Shown: positions 8,516 through 17,998 of the stretch, in pieces
Numbering within the stretch: position 1 is the first letter of the stretch
How the letters are laid out: each line of letters starts with the position of its first letter
Source of the DNA: Pontibacter pudoricolor
GTDB lineage: Bacteria > Bacteroidota > Bacteroidia > Cytophagales > Hymenobacteraceae
DNA length: 64,000 nt
Reading direction: 5' to 3'
Assembly: GCF_010092985.1 (NCBI RefSeq)
Contig: NZ_CP048106.1
Location: 2,542,001-2,606,000, forward strand
Program-made: the position numbers and the translations under genes
Notes under the pieces: model-generated
Told to the model about the DNA's origin: nothing
The model's database searches: none
Seen by the model: the letters and a program-made list of their open reading frames with translations, nothing else

Positions 8516-9733
8516 ATGTCCGATCCTAAAAAGCTGGCGATTAAAGATTTTGTGTACGAGCTGCCAGACGACCGAATCGCCAGGTTTCCGCTGCCCGAAC
8601 GCGACCAATCCAAATTGCTGTACTATAAAAACGGAACTATAGCCGACTATAGATTTACCGATCTGCCTGAGCTTTTGCCTGCCGATACGTTACTGGTTTT
8701 TAACGATACCAAAGTAGTGCAGGCGCGGTTGCTTTTTCAGAAAGAGACCGGCGGTATAGTTGAGATCTTTTGCCTGGAGCCGGTAAAGCCATATACCGAA
8801 GTGCAACTAGCTATGCAGCAAACTGAAAGCTGCACCTGGAAATGCCTGGTAGGCAACAACAAACGCTGGAAAAACGGCAAACTGTACCTGCACTTCGAAG
8901 GCGGAACTATAACAGCCGAACGCGAAGCTCAACAGGACGGACATTTCCTGATAAACTTTGCCTGGGAGCCTGCCAATCTGACCTTTGCCGAAGTGCTGGA
9001 ACGTTGCGGTAAACTGCCGCTTCCTCCTTACCTTAACCGCGACCTCACTCCCGACGACCGTACCCGCTACCAGACCATTTATGCGAACCAGGAAGGCGCT
9101 GTAGCGGCCCCGACTGCCGGCCTTCATTTTACAGATAAGGTAATGGCAACTATAAAATCCAAAGGCATTACCACTGCATACCTGACGCTGCACGTGGGTG
9201 CAGGCACTTTTAAGCCGGTGAAAGCTGATGTAATGGAAGCGCACGAGATGCACGCCGAGCAACTGTATTTAACCAAATATTTTATAGTTCAGCTGCTGGA
9301 GCAGGTAGCGCATAACAAACCGGTTATTCCGGTAGGCACAACCAGTATGCGCTCTTTAGAGAGTTTGTACTGGCTGGGCGTTAAAGTTCATCAGCAACCT
9401 GTCCTGCCACAAAACCAGCTGCACATTACCCAGTGGTTTGCTTATGAAACTATAGATCTGCCCACACCAACTATAGCTTTAACGGCACTGCTTAACTATA
9501 TGGCAAATTATAAAACCGACCACCTGCACGCCAGCACCCAGATCATCATTGCACCGGGCTATAGTTTCAGGATCTGCAGCGGCCTAGTTACCAACTTCCA
9601 TCAGCCCGAAAGTACGCTGTTGTTACTGGTTTCAGCATTGATTGGCGAGAACTGGCGTAAAGTTTACCAGCACGCCATGGACAATAACTATAGATTCCTG
9701 AGCTACGGCGATAGTTCGCTGTTGCTGCCGTAG
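8516..9733 (+). CDS. queA: tRNA preQ1 34 S-adenosylmethionine ribosyltransferase-isomerase
   Basis: A 405-residue protein containing LPDDRIARFPLPERDQSKLL, LLVFNDTKVVQARL, EGAVAAPTAGLHFT, HVGAGTFKPV and LVTNFHQPESTLLLL, all diagnostic of QueA. The enzyme transfers and isomerises the ribosyl moiety of S-adenosylmethionine onto preQ1 at tRNA position 34, giving epoxyqueuosine, in the cytoplasm. The length is slightly longer than the usual 340-360 because of extra segments in the first half. The gene carries ten AACTATA/TATAGTT heptamers in 1.2 kb. Its TAG stop uses the first base of the MITE-like element that follows. Confidence 0.96.
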   Translation: MSDPKKLAIKDFVYELPDDRIARFPLPERDQSKLLYYKNGTIADYRFTDLPELLPADTLLVFNDTKVVQARLLFQKETGGIVEIFCLEPVKPYTEVQLAMQQTESCTWKCLVGNNKRWKNGKLYLHFEGGTITAEREAQQDGHFLINFAWEPANLTFAEVLERCGKLPLPPYLNRDLTPDDRTRYQTIYANQEGAVAAPTAGLHFTDKVMATIKSKGITTAYLTLHVGAGTFKPVKADVMEAHEMHAEQLYLTKYFIVQLLEQVAHNKPVIPVGTTSMRSLESLYWLGVKVHQQPVLPQNQLHITQWFAYETIDLPTPTIALTALLNYMANYKTDHLHASTQIIIAPGYSFRICSGLVTNFHQPESTLLLLVSALIGENWRKVYQHAMDNNYRFLSYGDSSLLLP

Positions 9734-10043
9734 TCTGAACCGGGATTAATGGATTGGACCGATGTAGAGACGCAATACCTTGCGTCTCCGCTATGAAACG
9801 TAGTGGTTTGAACCGGATAAACTTAACTATGCAACTATAGCCCAGCAAGTCTGAAGGCTCGCATCCACTGTAAGTCACCGGTTAGATACCGCCAGCATTT
9901 TCTTCTACTCTGGTAACTATAGCCGCAACTATGGCTCTATAGTTTCTGAACTTTCAATCAATATCTAAATCCTATCTCTCCGTAGCAGAGACGCAAGATA
10001 TTGCGTCTCTACATCGGTCCAATCCATTAATCCCGGTTCAGAC
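9733..10043. mobile_element. 311-bp MITE-like element with perfect 45-bp terminal inverted repeats
   Basis: Bases 9733-9777 and 9999-10043 are exact reverse complements over 45 bases. The outer end reads GTCTGAACCGGGATTAATGG. Each arm is followed inward by a hairpin built from GAGACGCAA and TTGCGTCTC. The 220-base interior has no gene but several AACTATAG motifs. The same terminus marks the outer edge of island 2 (33549) and, inverted, island 4 (53486). I see no target-site duplication. The left end overlaps the queA stop codon and the right end touches a terminator. Movement is inferred; it could instead be a very large palindromic repeat. Confidence 0.82.
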
Positions 10044-10044
10044 A

Positions 10045-10084
10045 AAAAAACGCCTGCCCTGGATAACCAGAGCAGGCGTTTTTA
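10045..10084. terminator. Bidirectional terminator between queA and the M28 peptidase gene
   Basis: AAACGCCTGC pairs with GCAGGCGTTT, flanked by an A run on the left and a T run on the right, so it can serve both convergent genes. Confidence 0.88.
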
Positions 10085-10126
10085 ATATTTTGGAGAGATC
10101 ATCTCCTCATCTTCAGATTCCCAGAT

Positions 10127-11527
10127 CTACAAACCGTACTGAGAAATGAGGTAAACCAGTGAGGCCATGGAAGCGGCGCCTAACTGCATTTCGCGGCGAT
10201 TCACGGTTTCAAAAGTGTCGATGTCGGTGTGGTGATAATCGAAATAACGCTGTGAATCGGGTTTGAAGCCGATAAGGGCTACGGTGCCCTGCCCTTTCAG
10301 CGGGCCTATATCAGCGCCACCATGTCCGGCTCCAATTTCGTGAAGGCCGTAAGGGGTCAGCAAGGGTTTCCAGGTCAATGCTTTCTGTATCTGCGCTGGA
10401 GTAGCTTCCATCCCGAAACCGCGCGGCGTAAATCCACCGGCATCCGACTCGATAGCTGCAATATGATTCTCGCCTTTGGCTTTGGCTTCCTCGGCGTACT
10501 TACGGCCACCACGCAAACCGTTCTCCTCGTTCATATACAACACGGCACGTATCGTACGCTTCGGCTTTATGCCCAGGTCTTTAAACAAACGCAGCACTTC
10601 CATAGATTGTACTACACCTGTGCCATCGTCATGAGCGCCTTCGCCCAGATCCCATGAATCCAGGTGACCGCCTACAACTATAATCTCATCTGGTTTCTCA
10701 GTTCCTTTCAGTTCCCCGATCACATTATAAGACAGCACTTCCGGCAGGTTCTCGCAGGTCATGCGCATGTAAAACTTCAGGTTCGGGTCGTTCTTAAGTT
10801 GTTTGCTCAGCAGCTCAGCGCCTTTTGTGCTGATGGCTGCGGCCGGAATCTTCTCCACGCCATCCTGGTAGCGGGTGTTGCCGGTATGCGGAACATCCTG
10901 GATCTCGTTGGCCATAGAACGAACTATAACTGCCACGGCCCCCAGTTTAGCAGCAGCCACCGGGCCACCGCCACGCTGGTCTACAGCGCCACTATAAGCC
11001 GCCATCGTCTGTACATGCGTGTTATCGAAAGGACGGTTAAAGAACACGATTTTGCCTTTTACCTTTTTCTTACCCAGTTTCTCCAGTTCTTCGAAGTTGT
11101 GCACTTCCACTACTTCGGCTGTCAGGCCGCTTTCGCCGGTGCCTATAGAAGAGCCAAGTGCTGCAATGTTCACGTCCGTAGAACCAACCTGCCCGCTCAG
11201 AACACGTCCGATCTCTTTATCGCCGCGCACCCAATGGGGCACCATTACTTCCTGTACATACACCCTGTCAAGGCCCATTTTGTTCATTACCTGCCTGCCC
11301 CACTCTACGGCAGCTGCTGCTTGTGGCGAGCCGCTCAGGCGTGCTCCAATGTTCTTGGTAAGGTAACGCAGGTCCTCGTAGCTTTTGGTGCTGGTAAGGG
11401 CGTTGTCGTAGATCTGCTTTATAGTAGCAGAATCGGAGGGAGCGGTTGATTGGCTTGCCATGGCAGGCACAGCTACAACCGTTGCCGCAGCTAACAGGAA
11501 GTGACGGAATCTGTTCTTAAATAACAT
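10127..11527 (-). CDS. Secreted M28 family zinc metallopeptidase with PA domain
   Basis: A 466-residue protein with an N-terminal signal peptide (cleavage near AMASQS). A protease-associated region lies at about residues 130-245 and an M28 aminopeptidase domain follows. Candidate zinc ligands and catalytic residues are visible: H288 in GGHLDSWD, D300 in HDDGTG, E334/E335 in MNEENG, D362 in ESDAGG and H433 in YHHTDID. The set resembles plasma glutamate carboxypeptidase/carboxypeptidase Q. It probably cleaves amino-terminal residues or dipeptides in the periplasm or outside the cell. It is a single gene, ending at a shared terminator with queA; its promoter was not identified. Confidence 0.92.
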   Translation of the reverse strand: MLFKNRFRHFLLAAATVVAVPAMASQSTAPSDSATIKQIYDNALTSTKSYEDLRYLTKNIGARLSGSPQAAAAVEWGRQVMNKMGLDRVYVQEVMVPHWVRGDKEIGRVLSGQVGSTDVNIAALGSSIGTGESGLTAEVVEVHNFEELEKLGKKKVKGKIVFFNRPFDNTHVQTMAAYSGAVDQRGGGPVAAAKLGAVAVIVRSMANEIQDVPHTGNTRYQDGVEKIPAAAISTKGAELLSKQLKNDPNLKFYMRMTCENLPEVLSYNVIGELKGTEKPDEIIVVGGHLDSWDLGEGAHDDGTGVVQSMEVLRLFKDLGIKPKRTIRAVLYMNEENGLRGGRKYAEEAKAKGENHIAAIESDAGGFTPRGFGMEATPAQIQKALTWKPLLTPYGLHEIGAGHGGADIGPLKGQGTVALIGFKPDSQRYFDYHHTDIDTFETVNRREMQLGAASMASLVYLISQYGL

Positions 11528-11758
11528 TATGTAGGTGAGTTGTTTAGTTAGGTTGTTTTGTTTGTGCCTATAAGTTAGAAAATACTTTCCGGAGTTATAA
11601 CATATAACTAAGTCTATACTTGCACTTTCCTGCTGATTTTATAGTTTGTCGGGGTTAGGTGAAGTTTTAAACTCTCTGCTCTTCCGGACAAGGATGTCCG
11701 AAAAAGCAGAGAGCTGATCTATTAAATTCAACAATCAGCCATTAACAATCAGTGGGTA

Positions 11759-12769
11759 TTACTTCACATCCAGAATCTTCTTCAGGTCCTGCGGCTTTAG
11801 CGTGAGTAAACCAACTTCAGGTAAGCGTGTGGTTAGCTCTTTCCAGTTGTCGTCTTTCTTGTATACTTCGCGGAGCAGCTTGGTGGCGCCGTTTACATCG
11901 CCGTTGTTGGCCAGGGTAATGGCATGCCAGTACTTCATCTCAAGGTTATTCGGGAACATGGTTTCGGCTTTGGCATACTCATCCATGGCTTTTTCCATCT
12001 GCCCTTTTTCCACGGCCAGGTCGCCGTTGTTCATGTGTTCGTAGGCACGGTATACTTTCAGGAGTCTCGCTAATTCATCCAGTGGTTTTTCGTGATCATC
12101 TACACGCAGGTCTATGGTTTTATCATCCCAGGGCTTGTCTGTTTTTGCACCTTTTACCACCACCAAAACTGCCGATTGTTTTCCCCGGATATCACCGCCT
12201 TCGCGTTCGGCTGCCTGCATGGCCAGTAGCACACGCTCCGCCAGTGGCTTGCCTGTGCTTTGTTCAAAGGCTTTTGCCATGGCCGGCCACACTTTGTCGG
12301 TCAGCATCATGTTGGCCTGCACCGAAAAGTTTTTGCCTGTAATGTGTCCGGCATAGCGGATGCAGTTTTTACCGGTATGAGTCGCCACGCGTCCCTGCGC
12401 ATCCAGTATAGAAACCTGGCGCACTTCCCGGCCTTCATCGTCTTTTAAAAGGATAGCCAGTGCTTCTTCCGGTGTTTTGCCTTGCTTTAGAAGCTCCAGC
12501 CCGCGTAACCCGAACGACTTGTTTGTGAAGGACTGGGTAGCTACCACACCAACCCCGGCCTCTACCCAGGGCACAGCCGTACCCACCGAAAACCAGTGGC
12601 TTTGTACGCCCACGGCCATTTCGCCGGTTTCGGGGTCGCGGGCAACTATAGAATAGGTATGGGCAAGTGGCTCTTCGGTTTTAAACACCTGTGCGCGGGC
12701 AGCAGGCATTGCCAGGCAGCACAACGATGCCACCGTGTAAAGCGTCTTTTTCATGAAGTTCAGGTTCAT
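11759..12769 (-). CDS. Secreted DUF1028 protein with C-terminal TPR-like helices
   Basis: The longest frame runs to 12853, but its first 28 residues look like untranslated leader. A start at 12769 (MNLNFMKKTLYTV) or 12754 (MKKTLYTV) gives a normal signal peptide ending AARAQ. The next 210 residues are DUF1028 (HTYSIVARDPETGEMAVGVQ, AGVGVVATQSF, YAGHITGKNFSVQANMM), a family with an N-terminal-nucleophile hydrolase-like fold and no settled reaction. The last 100 residues contain helices of TPR type (AVEKGQMEKAMDEYAKAE). The divergent NYN gene starts 178 bases away, so the spacer holds two promoters. Confidence 0.85.
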   Translation of the reverse strand: MNLNFMKKTLYTVASLCCLAMPAARAQVFKTEEPLAHTYSIVARDPETGEMAVGVQSHWFSVGTAVPWVEAGVGVVATQSFTNKSFGLRGLELLKQGKTPEEALAILLKDDEGREVRQVSILDAQGRVATHTGKNCIRYAGHITGKNFSVQANMMLTDKVWPAMAKAFEQSTGKPLAERVLLAMQAAEREGGDIRGKQSAVLVVVKGAKTDKPWDDKTIDLRVDDHEKPLDELARLLKVYRAYEHMNNGDLAVEKGQMEKAMDEYAKAETMFPNNLEMKYWHAITLANNGDVNGATKLLREVYKKDDNWKELTTRLPEVGLLTLKPQDLKKILDVK

Positions 12770-12946
12770 AAGAGAAATTTTAATACTATAACTATACAGC
12801 AAGTAAGGCAAGGATGTTGAGAGACTAAACTTTAACTTCCTGAGCAGTAGCAACCGGAAGTTACAGCCACAACTTCGCTACAACGTATAAGTATACTATA
12901 AAAATCAAAAAGCTACAATACAGGCCGCATTCTGCCGCCAACAAAA

Positions 12947-13738
12947 ATGCTATACATGAAAAACCCTTATCCTGAGAAAAAGAAACACCGCCTGGCTATA
13001 CTGATAGATGGCGACAATGCGCAGCCCAGCCTTATAGTTAAGTTAATGGCCGAAGCCGGAAAGTATGGCCAGATAACCATCCGCCGAATATATGGCGACT
13101 GGACCACCCCACAAATGAACGGCTGGAAAGAATGCCTGAACAACCACGCTATACAACCCATCCAACAATTCCGCTATACCATCGGGAAAAATGCTACTGA
13201 CAGTGCCTTAATTATTGATGCTATGGATTTGCTGCACAGCGGGCTCGTGGATGGTTTCTGTATCGTTTCATCAGACTCAGACTATACCCGACTGGCCACA
13301 CGCATCCGGGAAGCCGGTATTTTTGTGATGGGCATCGGGCAGCGCAAAACTCCTAAACCGTTTGTAAACGCCTGCAATATTTTCATCTTCACCGAAAACC
13401 TGGTTGATAACATTGAAGAAAAGCAGATTGCGGAAGCGGAGAAATCGCCTGAAAACGGTAGTCATTCGCGCCCTAACCCGGTTCCGTTGCTGAAAGAGGC
13501 CTTTAGTATGGCTGCCGACGAAGATGGCTGGGCACACCTGGGAGCCATTGGTGTAAACCTGCGCCAGCTCGACCCCAGCTTTGACCCGCGCACCTTTGGG
13601 TATGGCCAATTGCTACAGCTCATTAAAGCGCAGAAAGACCTGTTCACGATCCGGAAAGAAGACGACAAAGGTCCCTCGGCCGTGTATGTGAAACGGGCCA
13701 GCAGGAAGCGCAGCAATCGGAGGCAGGTTGCTGAGTAA
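12947..13738 (+). CDS. NYN-domain ribonuclease-like protein with LOTUS/OST-HTH domain
   Basis: A 263-residue protein. Residues 15-150 form a LabA-like NYN/PIN domain, with AILIDGDNAQ (D21, D23), the KNATDSALIIDAMD acidic pair (D85, D91) and IVSSDSDYTRL (D110, D112), the acidic set of NYN nucleases. Residues about 170-250 form a winged-helix OST-HTH/LOTUS domain (LLKEAFSMAADEDGWAHLGA), ending in a basic tail. By family it is a metal-dependent RNA-cleaving or RNA-binding protein; the substrate is unknown. A second ATG at 12956 is an equally good start. The dienelactone hydrolase-like gene follows closely. Confidence 0.88.
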   Translation: MLYMKNPYPEKKKHRLAILIDGDNAQPSLIVKLMAEAGKYGQITIRRIYGDWTTPQMNGWKECLNNHAIQPIQQFRYTIGKNATDSALIIDAMDLLHSGLVDGFCIVSSDSDYTRLATRIREAGIFVMGIGQRKTPKPFVNACNIFIFTENLVDNIEEKQIAEAEKSPENGSHSRPNPVPLLKEAFSMAADEDGWAHLGAIGVNLRQLDPSFDPRTFGYGQLLQLIKAQKDLFTIRKEDDKGPSAVYVKRASRKRSNRRQVAE

Positions 13739-13777
13739 TGTATGATGAGTAATGCCGCAACTATAAACTATAAATCT

Positions 13778-14632
13778 ATGGAAAAGCTATTCTTCGTTTT
13801 TATTGTTTTACTGCTGAGCACACCTGTGGCTTTCGCCCAGCAAAAAATGAGCTGCTGCACCAAGCCTGCTGCTGATGCCACTACACAGTTTGCCATGCTG
13901 GGAAGCGATAAAAGTTTTCAAGCGAAACACGACAACCCGTTGCCTTTTACCTTGCAGAACCAGAAAGGCAAAATGGTAACTTTTAAAACGCCTGATGGCA
14001 AGACCGGCAGTGCCTACGAGATAAAAGCGCCTGAAAAGACCGATGATTACCTGCTGGTTTTCCATGAGTGGTGGGGCCTGAACGATTACATAAAACAGGA
14101 AGCGGAACGACTGGCAAAAGAACTGGGCAATGTAAACGTGCTGGCGCTGGACCTGTACGACGGCCGTGTGGCTGCCGAACGGGAGAAAGCCGTGGAATAC
14201 ATGCAGTCGGTTACGCCGGAGCGGGGAAAAGCCATTATAAACGGCGCTATTGCCTACGCCGGCAAAGACCCCGATATTGCAACTATAGGCTGGTGCTTTG
14301 GTGGCGGCTGGTCGTTGCAGGCAGCTATAGAGGCCGGTGATAAAGCCGAAGCAGCTGTTATTTACTACGGCATGCCCGAGCGTGACGTGGAACGGCTGAA
14401 AAAGCTGGACGCACCGGTGCTGGGAATCTTTGCAAAACAGGATGCCTCTATAACTCCGGAAATAGTGCAGGACTTTGAGCAGAAAATGAAACAGGCCGAT
14501 AAAAAAGTAACTATAAAAATGTATGATGCCGTGCACGCTTTCGCCAACCCCAGCAACCCCAGGTATGACAAGCAGGCCGCAGAAGACGCATACAAATTAG
14601 CCATTGAATTCCTGAAGAAGCACCTGGATTAA
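13778..14632 (+). CDS. Secreted dienelactone hydrolase family protein
   Basis: Starting at MEKLFFVF (13778) gives a signal peptide ending AFAQQ; the in-frame ATG at 13742 would add a hydrophilic leader and is less likely. The alpha/beta hydrolase has the dienelactone hydrolase Cys-Asp-His triad: C173 in GWCFGGGW, D222 in FAKQDAS and H253 in DAVHAFANP, with HEWWGLNDYIK near residue 96. It is probably a periplasmic hydrolase acting on lactone or ester substrates; true dienelactone specificity is not implied. A strong terminator follows. Confidence 0.9.
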   Translation: MEKLFFVFIVLLLSTPVAFAQQKMSCCTKPAADATTQFAMLGSDKSFQAKHDNPLPFTLQNQKGKMVTFKTPDGKTGSAYEIKAPEKTDDYLLVFHEWWGLNDYIKQEAERLAKELGNVNVLALDLYDGRVAAEREKAVEYMQSVTPERGKAIINGAIAYAGKDPDIATIGWCFGGGWSLQAAIEAGDKAEAAVIYYGMPERDVERLKKLDAPVLGIFAKQDASITPEIVQDFEQKMKQADKKVTIKMYDAVHAFANPSNPRYDKQAAEDAYKLAIEFLKKHLD

Positions 14633-14663
14633 ATAAAACCAGAATAAACTATAGTTAGCTACA

Positions 14664-14702
14664 CAAAAAGCGGCAGCCATCAGTTGGCTGTCGCTTTTTG
14701 TT
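14664..14702 (+). terminator. Terminator after the dienelactone hydrolase-like gene
   Basis: AAAAAGCGGCAGCCA pairs with TGGCTGTCGCTTTTT across a short loop; the T run is part of the stem and tail. Confidence 0.88.
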
Positions 14703-15112
14703 TTAAAATTTCTTAACCATCCCTACCAACTACTCATCCAACTATAGCCTTTGCTCTTTTCAGTTATTGCATTTCAGTTTTGCTAATACCACCTCCCTTA
14801 ATTTGAAAATATCAATTAATTATATAACTATTTTTGTTTAATCATTAAACTATAGTTTGTCCTCATTAGTAAATCGATTTATATTTCATATGAGCCCCAT
14901 CTCCGAATATTTACATCACCCTCACCTCCTTAAATAACTAATTAACAATACGTTACTAAGCATTTAACATTTTTTTAGGCTCAATCCCCAACGATGTTTA
15001 AACAAGTATAGTACAAGGCTACTCTAAGCTACACCTTAAACAATACAATACTAACAAACCCTTATTTTATAACTATTTCAATATTATGTAAAACTTTTAA
15101 CTCACCTTACCT
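14703..15112. other. AT-rich spacer upstream of the subtilase gene
   Basis: About 410 bases without a gene. The stretch is clearly more AT-rich than its surroundings, with few repeats and only scattered TATAGTT motifs. It probably holds the subtilase promoter and a long leader, but I found no exact TAnnTTTG box to place it. Confidence 0.5.
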
Positions 15113-17836
15113 ATGACTAAAATTCTAAGTTTTATTATGTTATGCTTCTTTCTGACGGGTAACATAAACGCACAAAATAAACTGGATAGCGAGCTGAAGA
15201 GCTTGCTGCAAACCACTACCGGCTCTGTCGGGGTTATAGTTACTTTCCATGGCGATGCTGCTCCCACTCCTGCCCACCTGCAACTACTTAATACACTTGG
15301 CATTACCAAAGGCGTAACATTCAAATCGTTACCTATTGCGGGCGTACTGGCCACAGCTACTCAAATAGCCGCCTTAGAGCAAAACCCGGCAGTGCGCTCC
15401 ATCTACCTCAACAAGAAACTGTCTTACTACAACTACAACGGCACACATTTAACCGGCGTGCGAAAAATACGCACTGACAAAGAAATGACTGCCCGCAATA
15501 ATGGCATGCCCGTTTCTGGTAAAGGTGTAGGTGTGATGATAAACGACAGCGGTGTGGACGGCACCCACGACGACCTTAAATTCGGGACACACCTGGTGCA
15601 GAACGTTTTAGGTGCCACTAACCTTAACGCACTGGATGCCATGCTACCGGTAACGTGGCTGGAGAACGTACCCAACACCGACACAAACTCCGGACACGGC
15701 ACGCATTGCGCCGGCTCGGTTGGCGGTACAGGGGCAAAATCCGGTGGCTTATATGAGGGAGCTGCTCCCGGCGCTCACCTGATCGGGTATGGTTCAGGTG
15801 CTGCCTTGTTTGTACTGGACGCAATCGGCGGTTTCGATTATGCCCTTACGCATCAGTACCAGTACGGCATCCGCGTTATATCCAACTCCTGGGGAACCAG
15901 CGGCGATTTTGACCCGAACAACCCGGTAAACGTGGCGTCTAAAATTGCTTACGACCGTGGTATTGTGTCGCTGTTTGCGGCTGGTAACGATGGCCCAAGC
16001 TCTGACACACATAACCCGTATGCTATTGCTCCCTGGGTAATATCGGTTGGTGCCGGCGATAAAGACGGCCGACTGGCTGACTTTTCTTCGAGAGGGGTGA
16101 AAGGCGAAGGCGGTACATTCACAATGGATGGCGAATCCTGGACTTTTGAGAACCGCCCAACTATAGTGGCACCGGGCGTAGACATTGTTTCGACGCGTGT
16201 AATTGCCCCGATTGCCTCCCTGGAAGTGCAGCAGGATGTGGAGAAACTAGATCCGGCGCACGTGCCATTTTATACCCACATGAGCGGTACTTCCATGGCT
16301 ACGCCGCATGCTGCCGGTATAGTTGCCCTGATGCTGGAGGCTAATCCATCGTTATCGCCTGCGCAGGTGAAAGAGATACTGCAGAAAACAGCTACCAACA
16401 TGCCGGGGCATGAGTCGTGGGAGGTTGGCGCCGGATATGTAAACGCCTACGCCGCTGTAGATCATATTTTCCGCAACAGCACCTATGGCACCTACGCCAA
16501 CTATACCAGAAGATTCAACAGCAGTGTTACCTCGCAGTCAGAAACAACGCCATTTACGATAGACTATAACCCGCTGCTGGCCGCTAACAACCAGATGACT
16601 TTTACTGTTGTGGAAGGCACCAACAGTATAGAAGCTAAGATAAGTGCAGGTGGTTTATTAGGCGAAACAGGCAATCCGGTTAACCTGATACTGTTAGGCC
16701 CGGATGGCAGTGAGCATAGAGCAGGTATTCCGGTAACATTTACACTAGCTTATGACAGGGGTGTTGCCGTAGCATCGCCGGCTGCAGGCCAATGGACACT
16801 GAAAGTAGAAGGTTTGAACGGTATAGCTCTACCTGAAACTATAAACGGAACCCTGAATGTGCAGCGCGTAACCGGTACCACAGGCTTATCTGATATTGCA
16901 GGGCATCCGGCAGAAGCATCTATTAAAATGGCTGTTGGCGCACGTTTGGCAGATGGCCTGAACGGGAGCTATAAACCAGATGACTATTTAAAGCGCATCC
17001 AGTTAGCTGACTACCTGATGATGGGCCAGGCTATCCGCCAGTTTATGCCGACCAACGGCTCCGTAACGTTCTCTGACCTGAAGGGAAGCGAAGTGCTATT
17101 AGGTGAATCGGTAACTGCCAAAGGGGCAGCATTAAGAGACAGGCTGTATGCTTATAATGGCGTAATGTTGCCAACAGGTACAGGCAAGTTCTCGCCAACA
17201 GGTAATGTAAACAGGGCAAGCCTGGCTTACTCGCTGGTGCAGGCACTTGGCCTGCAGGAACATGCCCTGGCCAGAAATGGCAAAACGGTTACAGTTACGG
17301 TAGATGGCAAACAACTCCCGATCGAAGATGCCAAATATATTCCGGCTGGCCTGGAAGGCTATGTTAGCATCGCGCTGGAATTAGGACTGATAAATGCCTA
17401 CTATAGTGTTACACAGGGTCCTTTGGATCTATTCCCTAAAATGCATGCCACTTTTAAGCCAACGCAAAATGTTACGCGTGCCGAGTTTGCGGTTCTAGTT
17501 ACCAGAACATACACCAGCTGGAATGCTGTTACGCAACCGGTTGCCACATCATCTACAAGTGCGATGCAGGCAGCACAGTGGGAAGAAAGCTATGCTTACC
17601 CGAACCCAAGTACCGGCCTGAGCACCATCAGCTATTCTGTTACCGCAGAAGGCCCGGTATCAGTAGAGGTGCTTGATGTAACGGGTCGCAAAATACAGAC
17701 ACTACTTACCGAAAAGCAGTCCGCCGGCCGCCACGCGCTGCAGTTTGATGGAAGCAACTTACCAAGCGGCACTTACCTGTATAGGGTAACCACAAATGGT
17801 AAAACATTTACCAACAGGATGGTAATAACAAAGTAA
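15113..17836 (+). CDS. Secreted S8 subtilisin-like protease with T9SS type A sorting domain
   Basis: A 907-residue protein: signal peptide to about residue 20 (NINAQN), an I9-like propeptide region (about 30-100), then a subtilase domain with the triad D145 (NDSGVDGTHDD), H195 (SGHGTHCAG) and S394 (SGTSMATPHAAG). A beta-rich region follows. Residues about 615-805 resemble S-layer-homology-like repeats (SDLKGSEVLLG, ...FKPTQNVTRAEFAVLVTRTY). The last 80 residues (YAYPNPSTGLSTISYSV ... GTYLYRVTT ... RMVITK) form the type A Por secretion tail. It should be exported by T9SS and act outside the cell. The SLH-like part is an uncommon companion for a T9SS protease. Confidence 0.95.
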   Translation: MTKILSFIMLCFFLTGNINAQNKLDSELKSLLQTTTGSVGVIVTFHGDAAPTPAHLQLLNTLGITKGVTFKSLPIAGVLATATQIAALEQNPAVRSIYLNKKLSYYNYNGTHLTGVRKIRTDKEMTARNNGMPVSGKGVGVMINDSGVDGTHDDLKFGTHLVQNVLGATNLNALDAMLPVTWLENVPNTDTNSGHGTHCAGSVGGTGAKSGGLYEGAAPGAHLIGYGSGAALFVLDAIGGFDYALTHQYQYGIRVISNSWGTSGDFDPNNPVNVASKIAYDRGIVSLFAAGNDGPSSDTHNPYAIAPWVISVGAGDKDGRLADFSSRGVKGEGGTFTMDGESWTFENRPTIVAPGVDIVSTRVIAPIASLEVQQDVEKLDPAHVPFYTHMSGTSMATPHAAGIVALMLEANPSLSPAQVKEILQKTATNMPGHESWEVGAGYVNAYAAVDHIFRNSTYGTYANYTRRFNSSVTSQSETTPFTIDYNPLLAANNQMTFTVVEGTNSIEAKISAGGLLGETGNPVNLILLGPDGSEHRAGIPVTFTLAYDRGVAVASPAAGQWTLKVEGLNGIALPETINGTLNVQRVTGTTGLSDIAGHPAEASIKMAVGARLADGLNGSYKPDDYLKRIQLADYLMMGQAIRQFMPTNGSVTFSDLKGSEVLLGESVTAKGAALRDRLYAYNGVMLPTGTGKFSPTGNVNRASLAYSLVQALGLQEHALARNGKTVTVTVDGKQLPIEDAKYIPAGLEGYVSIALELGLINAYYSVTQGPLDLFPKMHATFKPTQNVTRAEFAVLVTRTYTSWNAVTQPVATSSTSAMQAAQWEESYAYPNPSTGLSTISYSVTAEGPVSVEVLDVTGRKIQTLLTEKQSAGRHALQFDGSNLPSGTYLYRVTTNGKTFTNRMVITK

Positions 17837-17870
17837 GGTACTGATCTGGAAAATGATTTTATGATTTAGG

Positions 17871-17903
17871 AAAAGCTCCCTGGTTCAGGGAGCTTTTTTT
17901 TAT
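17871..17903 (+). terminator. Terminator after the subtilase gene
   Basis: AAAAGCTCCCTG pairs with CAGGGAGCTTTT with a 4-base loop, followed by TTTT. Confidence 0.9.
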
Positions 17904-17998
17904 GGAATAACTTATAGTTCTATAGTTGCCGGTTTCTGAATTTTATCTGCTGGTAAATCTTACTACATTTAAAAGCTGATCAACAAACCTGCTCTGCT

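Noticed and set aside
10664..11449. A 261-residue open frame on the plus strand
   Set aside because: Antisense to the M28 peptidase gene with all metal ligands in place; no domain in the plus-strand product.
13808..14536. A 242-residue open frame on the minus strand
   Set aside because: It is antisense to the dienelactone hydrolase-like gene, whose triad and signal peptide are clear; its composition (His/Phe/Arg-rich) is that of a shadow frame.
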